Assembly (NCBI GenBank): GCA_021159405.1
Contig: JAGGRX010000098.1
Location: 1-7,118 of the forward strand
Origin: Candidatus Bipolaricaulota bacterium
GTDB lineage: Bacteria > Bipolaricaulota > Bipolaricaulia > Bipolaricaulales > Bipolaricaulaceae
Length of the DNA stretch: 7,118 nt
Direction: 5' to 3'
Positions within the stretch are counted from its first letter, which is position 1, and every line of letters starts with the position of its first letter. The translations under genes and the position numbers were made by a program. Of this stretch, positions 1 through 5,569 are shown piece by piece. The notes under the pieces are model-generated. The model was not told where the DNA came from. It saw only the letters and a program-made list of their open reading frames with translations, and searched no databases.

Positions 1-204
1 GTGGCAGAGGGGGGACGCATGGGGATCTTTTCCCTTTTGGGGATTCACTCGAGCGGGGCCCTCGCCTACTCCGTGCTTTACCGGTTTGCTGAGCTTGTAT
101 TTGTGGGTGGGGGCGTTTATTTTATGCTTCACGCCGGTCTTGTTCGGCTGAAGCAGGGCCGAATAGAGATGAAATCCGAGGACGAGGTGAGCCAGGATGT
201 ATAG
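1..204 (+). CDS. C-terminal fragment of UPF0104 / lysylphosphatidylglycerol synthase-TM-like (flippase-like) membrane protein
   Basis: The frame is open from the first base and stops at 202-204, so this is probably the last 67 residues of a longer gene and the GTG at base 1 is not necessarily its start. The piece reads like the end of the UPF0104/AglD family of polytopic proteins. A Gly-rich turn leading into a helix (AEGGRMGIFSLLGI) resembles the family's GG-x-G-xx-E-x segment. It is followed by ALAYSVLYRFAELVFVGGG, matching the usual penultimate 'LLYR' helix and final Gly-rich helix. A charged cytoplasmic tail (KQGRIEMKSEDEV) closes it. Family members move or modify lipid-linked substrates in the inner membrane, and the substrate cannot be told here. 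It overlaps the next gene by 8 bases, so the two are probably co-translated. The family call rests on recall of a short region only. Confidence 0.6.
   Translation: MAEGGRMGIFSLLGIHSSGALAYSVLYRFAELVFVGGGVYFMLHAGLVRLKQGRIEMKSEDEVSQDV
184..190 (+). promoter_or_regulatory. Shine-Dalgarno site for the secreted-protein gene
   Basis: GAGGTGA lies 6 bases before the ATG at 197, inside the end of the upstream reading frame. It supports this ATG as the real start and indicates translational coupling across the 8-base overlap. Confidence 0.6.
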
Positions 205-766
205 GCGAAGGGTGTTTGCTTTTATTATGTTGTGCCTGGGGATATGGACGGTTGGCTGGGCCCAGGCGGAGCTGTCGGAGTTCCCGGTAGGCATTACCAC
301 CATGACCTGGACGCTTCGGGGAAAAGGCCTCCCTGCAGCCCAGACCTTGAGCCTGGCGGTCGAGGGTCTCCCAGAGGGGCGCTATCGGGTACGGCTTTCG
401 GTGGAGGCGGAAGGGCTTCCGGGTGAGCTCGGCATGCTTGGCTTCCTCGGTTCGGCGGTCTACATCCAGGCGGCAGGGGCTAACTTGGACCTCAGCGCCC
501 TCATGACCCTGATCCGAAGGCGCCAGCTTCTCAAGGTAGGAGAGGAATATGCCCTGCCCGGGGGGATGTTCCGCGTGAAAGAAAAGACTGACATCGCAGG
601 CGTAAGCTGCCTCGTCGGCGTGTACACCCAGGCGGACGCTCCCAGCTCCCCGGTGGAGCTGGGGCTAGCCCTCTCCGACCCGGTCTACTTTTTGCCCCTG
701 CTCAGGGCGTATGACGAAGAGGAAGTTGTCTTCGAGATGGTGCTCACTGAGTACACACGCCCATGA
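197..766 (+). CDS. Secreted/periplasmic protein of unknown family, coupled to an ABC transporter
   Basis: 189 residues. The N-terminus is a clear Sec signal peptide: MYRRR basic start, hydrophobic core from about 7 to 21, and an AQA-EL cleavage site after residue 24. There is no lipobox, so the product is probably released into the periplasm or outside. The mature part (about 165 residues) alternates beta-prone stretches such as RYRVRLSVEAEG and FEMVLTEYTRP, with a Gly/Leu-rich middle at 73-100. This suggests a small beta-rich domain. There is one Cys in the mature part (138) and no catalytic motif that I recognise. Its stop overlaps the ABC ATPase start (ATGA), and it follows the UPF0104-like gene by overlap, so it is probably part of the same transport module, perhaps as a periplasmic accessory or substrate protein. 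It does not look like a MacA/HlyD adaptor, having no long coiled coil or lipoyl/barrel pattern. Function is unknown. Confidence 0.75.
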   Translation: MYRRRVFAFIMLCLGIWTVGWAQAELSEFPVGITTMTWTLRGKGLPAAQTLSLAVEGLPEGRYRVRLSVEAEGLPGELGMLGFLGSAVYIQAAGANLDLSALMTLIRRRQLLKVGEEYALPGGMFRVKEKTDIAGVSCLVGVYTQADAPSSPVELGLALSDPVYFLPLLRAYDEEEVVFEMVLTEYTRP

Positions 767-1443
767 CCCAGCCCCTCTTGCGCCTGGAAGGGGTCACCAA
801 GGTCTACCGGATGGGCCAGGTGGAGGTGCCTGCCCTGCGGGGAGTGGACCTGACCGTCGATCCAGGCGCGTTTCTTGCGATCATGGGGCCCTCAGGCTCG
901 GGGAAGTCCACCCTGCTTCACATAGCTGGCCTCTTGGATCGCCCTACCTCGGGCCGGGTCCTGTGGGCCGGCGATGATGTCACCTCACTTGGGGCTGCTC
1001 GCTTGGCGGAGCTTCGGGGCCGCCACATCGGGTTTGTGTTTCAGACGTTCAACCTCATCCCCACCCTGAGCGCTTTGGAGAACGTGGAGCTCCCGCTCGT
1101 GTTCCAGGGGGCAAGGCCGCGGGAGCGCAGGCAGCGAGCGGCCGAGCTGCTTGCGGTGGTGGGGCTGGCTGATCGACAGAGGCACCGGCCGGGGCAGCTG
1201 TCCGGGGGGGAACGCCAGCGGGTGGCCATCGCCCGTGCCTTGGTCTCAGATCCCCAGCTCATCTTGGCCGATGAACCAACGGGCAACCTGGATTCAGCGG
1301 CTGGTCGGGAGATCCTGGAAATGCTGCGGGGCCTGAACGAGCGGGGCAAGACCTTGGTTCTGGTGACCCATGACGCCGAGGCAGCGGGGGTGGCACGTAA
1401 CATCCTACGCATGCGGGACGGACGCATAGAAGGTGAGGCCTAA
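763..1443 (+). CDS. ABC transporter ATP-binding protein, MacB/LolD type
   Basis: 226 residues, the usual length for a stand-alone LolD/MacB-type nucleotide-binding subunit on the cytoplasmic face. All ATPase motifs are intact: Walker A GPSGSGKST (42-50), Q-loop glutamine in FVFQTFNLIP (Q94), signature LSGGERQR (146-153), Walker B LILADEPTGNLD (166-177, catalytic E171), and switch histidine in VTHD (H203). The FQTFNLIPTLSALENVELPL stretch and EPTGNLD are typical of the subfamily that drives MacB/LolCE/FtsX-fold permeases, which act by mechanotransmission rather than by moving substrate through a membrane pore. The ATG overlaps the previous stop as ATGA, with no strong Shine-Dalgarno, so translation is probably coupled. 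Its own TAA shares a base with the permease ATG. The cargo (lipoprotein, lipid, peptide or drug) cannot be read from the ATPase. Confidence 0.94.
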   Translation: MTQPLLRLEGVTKVYRMGQVEVPALRGVDLTVDPGAFLAIMGPSGSGKSTLLHIAGLLDRPTSGRVLWAGDDVTSLGAARLAELRGRHIGFVFQTFNLIPTLSALENVELPLVFQGARPRERRQRAAELLAVVGLADRQRHRPGQLSGGERQRVAIARALVSDPQLILADEPTGNLDSAAGREILEMLRGLNERGKTLVLVTHDAEAAGVARNILRMRDGRIEGEA

Positions 1444-2630
1444 TGACCAGGGATCTGTTTGTGTTGGCCGTGCGAAATGTGCTCCACAGGAGGCTTCGGT
1501 CTTGGCTAACGGTGATCGGGATCCTCATCGGCACGGCTGCCGTGGTGGCCCTGATCTCGATCGGCCAGGGCCTACAGCGTTCCATCACCCAGCAGGTGGA
1601 GCAGATTATGGGGTTCAACACCTTGCTCATCACGCCCCGCGGCCCCGGGCTGCAAGCACGCGTTCAGCTAGATCTTGCCGCTTTACGGGAGGTGCCGGGC
1701 GTGAAAGCCGCGGTGGCCGTGCGTACCGAGACTGCGTTCGTACAGGGGCCGACCAGGAGCGGCTTCCTCCCCCTCACCGGCTACGACCCGGCCATGGAGG
1801 AGTTCGTGGCCGAGCTCCACCTAAAGCTCGCCGCCGGGGAGGGGTTTAGCCAACGAGGCCAGGTGGTCCTAGGGGCCCGGGCCGCTGAACTTATTGGGGC
1901 CAAGGTGGGCGATGTGGTGACGATTGAAGATCGCCCGTTCCGGGTGGTGGGAATCCTGGCGGCGCAGGAGGAGGGGAGAGGGGATACCGCTTACGGCGGC
2001 ATTGCGGTCAACGACTCGCTGTTCGTGTTCTACGAAGACCTGAAGGAACTGTTTCCCGGTCCTGACCTGGCCCAGTATGGGTTCGTCAAGGTAGCGCCGG
2101 GTGCAGAGGTAAGTGCAGTCAAGGCTGAGGTGGAGCGGGTACTCGCCCAGACAGGGACCACCGAGGCGGAGGTGATCGGCTTTGAGGAGCTCACCCAGAG
2201 GATCAAAACTGTACTGAGAGGGGTCCAAGCCTTTCTAGCTGGGATCGCCGGGATCTCCATCCTGGTGGGGGGGATCGGCGTCATGAACACCATGTATACC
2301 GCTGTGCTCGAGCGCACCCGTGAGATCGGGGTCATGAAGGCGGTGGGCGCCAAAAACTCCCACATACTGCTCCTTTTCCTGTTTGAGTCCGGTCTCATGG
2401 GTTTGGTAGGAGGGGCGCTGGGACTGCTCGTGGGGCTGGGGGTGGCACAGACGGCGGCTGTTGTGGTGGGGCGGCTGTTCCAGGTTGAAAGGGGATTTTC
2501 CGCTGCGGTGAGCGTGGGCTTGGTGATAGGGGCGCTTCTGTTTTCGTTCGGGGTGGGAGCGATCTCAGGACTGCTTCCTGCCCGCCGAGCCGCCCTCCTT
2601 CCGCCGGTTGAGGCCCTGCGTTACGAATGA
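1443..2630 (+). CDS. ABC transporter permease, MacB/FtsX fold
   Basis: 395 residues with the classic MacB_PCD-FtsX layout. There is a basic N-terminus (RNVLHRRLRS), TM1 at about 21-42 (WLTVIGILIGTAAVVALISI), a large extracytoplasmic domain (about 43-262), then three C-terminal helices at about 263-285, 308-342 and 355-378. Family motifs are present: GGIGVMNTM (276-284), ERTREIGVMKAVGAK (290-304), and the terminal LPARRAALLPPVEALRYE. The start has a good Shine-Dalgarno (AGGTGAG at 1431-1437, 5 bases from ATG) and shares one base with the ATPase stop. It pairs with the preceding ATPase in the inner membrane. No MacA-type adaptor is in the window, so one may lie upstream or be absent. The 3' end overlaps the end of ftsX on the opposite strand by 10 bases. 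The subfamily (MacB, LolC/E or a related exporter) is not resolved. Confidence 0.94.
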   Translation: MTRDLFVLAVRNVLHRRLRSWLTVIGILIGTAAVVALISIGQGLQRSITQQVEQIMGFNTLLITPRGPGLQARVQLDLAALREVPGVKAAVAVRTETAFVQGPTRSGFLPLTGYDPAMEEFVAELHLKLAAGEGFSQRGQVVLGARAAELIGAKVGDVVTIEDRPFRVVGILAAQEEGRGDTAYGGIAVNDSLFVFYEDLKELFPGPDLAQYGFVKVAPGAEVSAVKAEVERVLAQTGTTEAEVIGFEELTQRIKTVLRGVQAFLAGIAGISILVGGIGVMNTMYTAVLERTREIGVMKAVGAKNSHILLLFLFESGLMGLVGGALGLLVGLGVAQTAAVVVGRLFQVERGFSAAVSVGLVIGALLFSFGVGAISGLLPARRAALLPPVEALRYE

Positions 2631-3439
2631 TCCGTGCGGGGGGGATAGCCCAGCATCCCTCCCACCACTCCCAGCAGGATCCCAGCAAGAAGCCCCAGGG
2701 CAGTGGCCAAGGGACCGCAGCTGAAAAGCAGGGGCACCGCTTGCCTTACAACTTGCTCACCTTGCGCCCAGGACAGGGCTCCCCACAGGAGTCCCACATA
2801 AACGAGCGCGCCCACCAGGCCAACAAAGGCGCCTAGGGCGAGGAACGGCAGCCTCAAGGTGGATTCCGGAAGCCCGGAGGCCCGGAGGAGGTTCAATTCT
2901 TCATTCCAACTCTGAGCCAACCTCCCCATGGCCCAGCGACCCAAAAACAGGGCCAGGGCCAGCCCCAAAACCAACCCTACCAGTGCCAGGATGCGGGCCA
3001 CGGACGGGAGGTGGGGCGGGGGCTTCACCGTGCGCTCAAGATAACGCACGTCCAAGATCCCCGCTTCTGAAGCTAGCTTTTCTTGTACCTGCGACCTAAG
3101 AGCAGGATCAGTTAGCAGCACCACCAAGGTGCGGTCCTGAACCGCAGCTGGCTCCTCCTCCCCGGGAAACCGGAAGCTCACCTGCTCCACGCCGTCTTGC
3201 TCCCAGAGGCGCCAAGCCAGCTCGTCGATATCCTGCTCCGAGAGCTCCCGGGAGAGGGTGGCGAGGAGGTAGGCCCGGGTGACGGGACGGCTCCCCTCAC
3301 CCCCGGCCGGCAGCAAAAGAAGGGCGGTTCCCGCAGCCAAGACCAACACCAGGGTCAGGGCCCAGAGGCAAAACCGCCAGAGATGACCCGAGGCAGCCTT
3401 GAGCACCTCCGTAAACAAGAACAGGAGCTGTCCCTTCAC
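2621..3439 (-). CDS. ftsX: Cell-division protein FtsX-like permease
   Basis: 272 residues, slightly shorter than the usual roughly 300 for FtsX. Four membrane segments in FtsX order are visible: about 22-44, 147-168, 196-223 and 238-263. The single extracytoplasmic domain (about 45-146) holds LSEQDIDELAWRLWEQDGVEQVSF, followed by a DRTLVVLLTDPALRSQVQEKL strand-helix unit. This matches the FtsX domain that contacts peptidoglycan hydrolases or their adaptors. After TM2, WNEELNLLRASGLPESTLRLPFLALGAFVGL is the family's R/E-E-I-x-LR-x-x-Ga ... PF-x-x-G motif, which is the best identification. The start is GTG, overlapping the ftsE stop as GTGA, with AGGGGGTGA (3444-3452) just upstream. Expected role: with FtsE at the septum, transmitting a cytoplasmic signal to cell-wall hydrolases. 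The partner FtsE is degenerate, so energy coupling may differ. Confidence 0.86.
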   Translation of the reverse strand: MKGQLLFLFTEVLKAASGHLWRFCLWALTLVLVLAAGTALLLLPAGGEGSRPVTRAYLLATLSRELSEQDIDELAWRLWEQDGVEQVSFRFPGEEEPAAVQDRTLVVLLTDPALRSQVQEKLASEAGILDVRYLERTVKPPPHLPSVARILALVGLVLGLALALFLGRWAMGRLAQSWNEELNLLRASGLPESTLRLPFLALGAFVGLVGALVYVGLLWGALSWAQGEQVVRQAVPLLFSCGPLATALGLLAGILLGVVGGMLGYPPRTDHS

Positions 3440-4125
3440 CTGGTCACCCCCTGGCGGAGGTAGACGACGCCCCGAGACGAGTCCTGCCTCATGTCCTCGG
3501 GAAAGCCATGTCTGCGAGGGATGTTTTCATCCCGCGTCGTTACAAGCAGTGCGGTGCCGGCTCGGTGGACGCGCAGCAGCGTGTCCATGAGCCGGTCCTG
3601 CTCGGCCTCGGAAAGGTCACGGAATGGGTCGTCCGCCAAAAGCACGATGGGGCCCGGGCACAAGGCCAGCGCCAGGGCGAGTCGGGCCCGTTCAAGGGGG
3701 GGGAGTTCCCCCGCTGGCACGGTTTCCATCCCCACAAGCTGTGCAAGTTCCAATGCTCTCTCTAGTTCCTCTTCCATTTCCTCTCCCGAAAAGCCAAGGG
3801 CACGCAGTTTGAAGACGAGGTTGTCCCGCACAGTGCGGCCCGTGAGGATGGCGGGCTCTTGCGGCACGTAGCCGACTCGACGGCGGAGCTGTGCCACCTT
3901 CCGCGGCGACAGCCGGGCCACATTTCGGCCCACAAGCAGGATCTGTCCGCCCGAGGGGGTGAGCTCGCGCAGGATTAAGCGCACCAGCAAGGTCTTCCCG
4001 GAGGAAGGTGGTCCCACCACGAACACAAACCCATCCCGGGGAACGCCGAAGGACACGTCCTCCAGGACGAGCACTCCATCCTCGGTGGAAAACCTCAGCT
4101 CCGACACCTGGATCGCTATCTGCAT
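3436..4125 (-). CDS. ftsE: FtsE-like ABC ATPase with degenerate catalytic motifs
   Basis: 229 residues from the ATG at 4125, the normal FtsE length. Intact parts are LEDVSFGV strands, Walker A GPPSSGKT (38-45), Q-loop VGYVPQEP (Q89), and FtsE-like spacing to a Walker B-like IVLLADDP (160-167). Three catalytic positions deviate. The signature is LPPLERAR (141-148) where LSGGE/QQR is expected. The catalytic Glu after the Walker B Asp is Asp166. The switch His is Arg198 (VTTRDE for VATHD). ATP binding may persist, but hydrolysis through a normal sandwich dimer should be weak or absent (inference). FtsE identity rests on motif order, the adjacent FtsX-like gene and the GTGA overlap. The chosen start lies inside the end of prmC (10-base overlap). 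A more distant AAAGGAG is at 4143-4149. An in-frame ATG at 4254 would add 43 Gly/Arg-rich residues read from prmC and is unlikely. Confidence 0.85.
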   Translation of the reverse strand: MQIAIQVSELRFSTEDGVLVLEDVSFGVPRDGFVFVVGPPSSGKTLLVRLILRELTPSGGQILLVGRNVARLSPRKVAQLRRRVGYVPQEPAILTGRTVRDNLVFKLRALGFSGEEMEEELERALELAQLVGMETVPAGELPPLERARLALALALCPGPIVLLADDPFRDLSEAEQDRLMDTLLRVHRAGTALLVTTRDENIPRRHGFPEDMRQDSSRGVVYLRQGVTR

Positions 4126-4982
4126 CGCGCTAAAAAGAACCGCTCCTTTCCGGCAAGGTCCCTTTCCACCTCCGTTTCTACCAGACCCACCCCCTCTTGT
4201 GCAAATCGCATAACCTCTTTCCCCTGACCATCGCCGATTTCGATGAGCAGCCACCCGCCTTGGTGAAGGTACCTAGGTGCGTGGGCGACGATGTGCTTGA
4301 TGGCGCGGAGTCCTCCCTCCCCTCCGTCCAAGGCGGCCCTGGGGTCGAAGTTCCTGACCTCCCGAGGGAGCTTGGGCAACGCCTTGCGGGGGATGTAAGG
4401 GGGGTTCGCCACGATGAGATGGAACTTCCCTTCTATCGCAGAAAACCAGCTTGAACGCCTGAGCTCAACGCGGCCCACAAGGCCCAGGGACCTGACGTTC
4501 CAGGCGGCGCAGGAGAGTGCCTTTTGGCTTCTGTCCACGGCCAACACCTTGATGTCCGGGCGCGCCCGGGCTATGGCGATGGCGAGCGCCCCCGTTCCCG
4601 TGCCCAGGTCCAGGGCCTTCGGTTGCGGGGGAAGAGTTCGTGCTACCGCCATCGCCCGCTCGGCGAGCTCCTCTGTCTCCGGCCTGGGGACGAATACCCC
4701 AGGTCTCACCTTGAGCTCGAAGTCGAGGAACCCCACCCGGCCTTCGAGGAGGGGGAAGGGCACGCCCCGGCGCCGGCATTCGACCAGGCTGCGGAAACGT
4801 CGCAGGTAGAAGCGGGGCAAGGGATCGTCCGGCCCCAGGGCCGGAAAGGGCTCAACCAGGGCCAAGGCCAGAAGGCGCCTCGCTTCCCGGGCCGGCTGGG
4901 CCACCCCGGCCGAGGCGAGCTCCCGATGGGCGAAAGCCAAGGCCTCCCTCACCTTCCAGCTCCGTCTGGCCCCTTCCCGCAT
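4116..4982 (-). CDS. prmC: PrmC/HemK, release factor glutamine methyltransferase
   Basis: 288 residues from the ATG at 4982, the family's usual length. PrmC transfers a methyl group from S-adenosylmethionine to the Gln of the GGQ motif of peptide release factors RF1 and RF2 in the cytoplasm. An N-terminal helical domain (about 8-75, VREALAFAHRELASAG onward) binds the release factor. The Rossmann methyltransferase domain has VPRPETEEL (98-106), SAM-binding DLGTGTGALAIAIA (125-138), acidic D150 in VLAVDRS, the hallmark NPPYIP (193-198) that grips the substrate Gln, ALDGGEGGL (217-225) and LIEIGDGQG (246-254). An upstream in-frame ATG at 5066 would run across the divergent gene's leader and add 28 residues that do not look like PrmC. 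The start at 4982 has only a weak AGAGG about 14 bases upstream. It is first in a prmC-ftsE-ftsX operon. No prfA is visible beside it. Confidence 0.93.
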   Translation of the reverse strand: MREGARRSWKVREALAFAHRELASAGVAQPAREARRLLALALVEPFPALGPDDPLPRFYLRRFRSLVECRRRGVPFPLLEGRVGFLDFELKVRPGVFVPRPETEELAERAMAVARTLPPQPKALDLGTGTGALAIAIARARPDIKVLAVDRSQKALSCAAWNVRSLGLVGRVELRRSSWFSAIEGKFHLIVANPPYIPRKALPKLPREVRNFDPRAALDGGEGGLRAIKHIVAHAPRYLHQGGWLLIEIGDGQGKEVMRFAQEGVGLVETEVERDLAGKERFFLARCR

Positions 4983-5003
4983 GGCGAGCAAGGGCCTCTG
5001 CCG

Positions 5004-5040
5004 CGTACAATGTCCCAACTTGGATCGTGCGTATTGTACG
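5004..5040. promoter_or_regulatory. Divergent intergenic region with perfect inverted repeat (operator or paired -10 boxes)
   Basis: The 77 bases between prmC and the lipoprotein gene (4983-5059) contain CGTACAAT (5004-5011) and its exact complement ATTGTACG (5033-5040), separated by 21 bases. Each arm contains TACAAT read inward, one mismatch from a -10 TATAAT. Read this way, transcripts would begin near 5018 (rightward) and 5026 (leftward), giving similar leaders of about 42-44 bases for the two divergent genes. I see no matching -35 boxes or extended -10 TG. The repeat may instead be a binding site for a dimeric regulator, or chance. Promoter function is an inference. Confidence 0.35.
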
Positions 5041-5042
5041 GG

Positions 5043-5049
5043 AAGGAGG
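5043..5049 (+). promoter_or_regulatory. Strong Shine-Dalgarno deciding the GTG start of the PD40 lipoprotein
   Basis: AAGGAGG lies 10 bases before the GTG at 5060. The alternative ATG at 5069 would be 19 bases away, and the ATG at 5027 precedes the site, so GTG at 5060 is the preferred start. Confidence 0.7.
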
Positions 5050-5059
5050 TAGGAAAGTT

Positions 5060-5560
5060 GTGGCAAAGATGGTAAAAGCGCTCTTGCTCCTTGCCTTGGG
5101 GGCCATGGTGGGAGGATGTACGTTCCTGGGCGGTAAGCAGAAACCGGTTGACTTTTGGCAGCCCGTGATCTCGCCAGACGGCAAGTACATGGCCTACCTC
5201 GCCAAAGGCGAAAAGAGCTATGAGATCTTCATCTTGGACCTTGAGACGCGGGAGGAACGGCAGCTTACGTCCAACGAGTTCGACGAGGTCTATCCCAGGT
5301 GGTCCCCGGACGGGACGAAGATCGCCTACATGGCTGCCCAGGAGAAGGACAACTGGGACATCTTCGTCATCGATGTGGCCACCGGCGAGGTGTTCAGGGT
5401 GACGAGCGATCCCGCTGTGGACGCGAACCCTAGCTGGACACCGAGCGGGGAGATCGTGTTCAACTCCGACCGGGGAGATCGTTGGGGGGCATACGCCATT
5501 CAGCCGGACGGCTCCGGGCTGCACGAGCTTTCCTTCACCCGGCCGGAGTCCGAGGAGTGA
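5060..5560 (+). CDS. Short TolB-like PD40-repeat lipoprotein
   Basis: 166 residues from GTG 5060. The N-terminus is a lipoprotein signal: MAKMVKALLLLALGAMVGGC with a lipobox-like VGGC, putting the lipidated Cys at position 20. A linker follows, then three WD40-like PD40 beta-propeller repeats: ISPDGKYMAY (37-46), WSPDGTKIAY (81-90), and a diverged WTPSGEIVF (126-134). The strands between them, such as EIFILDLETREERQLTS and DIFVIDVATGEVFRVTS, are typical of the C-terminal part of TolB. TolB has an N-terminal domain plus a six-blade propeller. Here only about three blades exist and the frame ends cleanly in RPESEE, so it is not TolB itself. Probable role: a membrane-anchored envelope protein binding a protein or ligand, perhaps as a dimer that completes a propeller (inference). 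It sits 9 bases upstream of ispD and divergent from prmC. A function shared with ispD is not evident. Confidence 0.78.
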   Translation: MAKMVKALLLLALGAMVGGCTFLGGKQKPVDFWQPVISPDGKYMAYLAKGEKSYEIFILDLETREERQLTSNEFDEVYPRWSPDGTKIAYMAAQEKDNWDIFVIDVATGEVFRVTSDPAVDANPSWTPSGEIVFNSDRGDRWGAYAIQPDGSGLHELSFTRPESEE

Positions 5561-5569
5561 CCTGCGGCA

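Noticed and set aside
2639..2662. Possible hairpin (GGGGGGAT, 8-base loop, ATCCCTCC) just past the MacB-type permease stop as a terminator.
   Set aside because: The stem has a G-U pair, no T-run follows, and it lies in G/C-rich ftsX coding sequence. The evidence is too weak to list.
3696..3703. Run of eight G bases (Pro-Pro codons on the minus strand) exactly at the FtsE signature, suggesting a homopolymer error that created LPPLE.
   Set aside because: The FtsE frame matches the family on both sides of the run. A single indel would break the downstream frame, which still shows Walker B-like and later motifs. Only a 3-base or compensated error could explain it.
4126..4254. Longer FtsE starting at the in-frame ATG at 4254.
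   Set aside because: The extra 43 residues are Gly/Arg-rich, read out of frame through conserved PrmC codons and precede the normal FtsE N-terminus.
4556..4569. 14-base palindrome CCGGGCGCGCCCGG inside prmC.
   Set aside because: At this GC content a palindrome of this length is expected roughly by chance in 7 kb, and it lies in conserved coding sequence.
4983..5066. Longer PrmC starting at the in-frame ATG at 5066.
   Set aside because: It would cover the divergent region and the lipoprotein start. PrmC homology begins after the ATG at 4982 and the length is already normal.
4524..5075. Long plus-strand open frame opposite prmC.
   Set aside because: It is the antisense shadow of a strongly supported prmC in GC-rich DNA and shows no recognisable motif or ribosome site.
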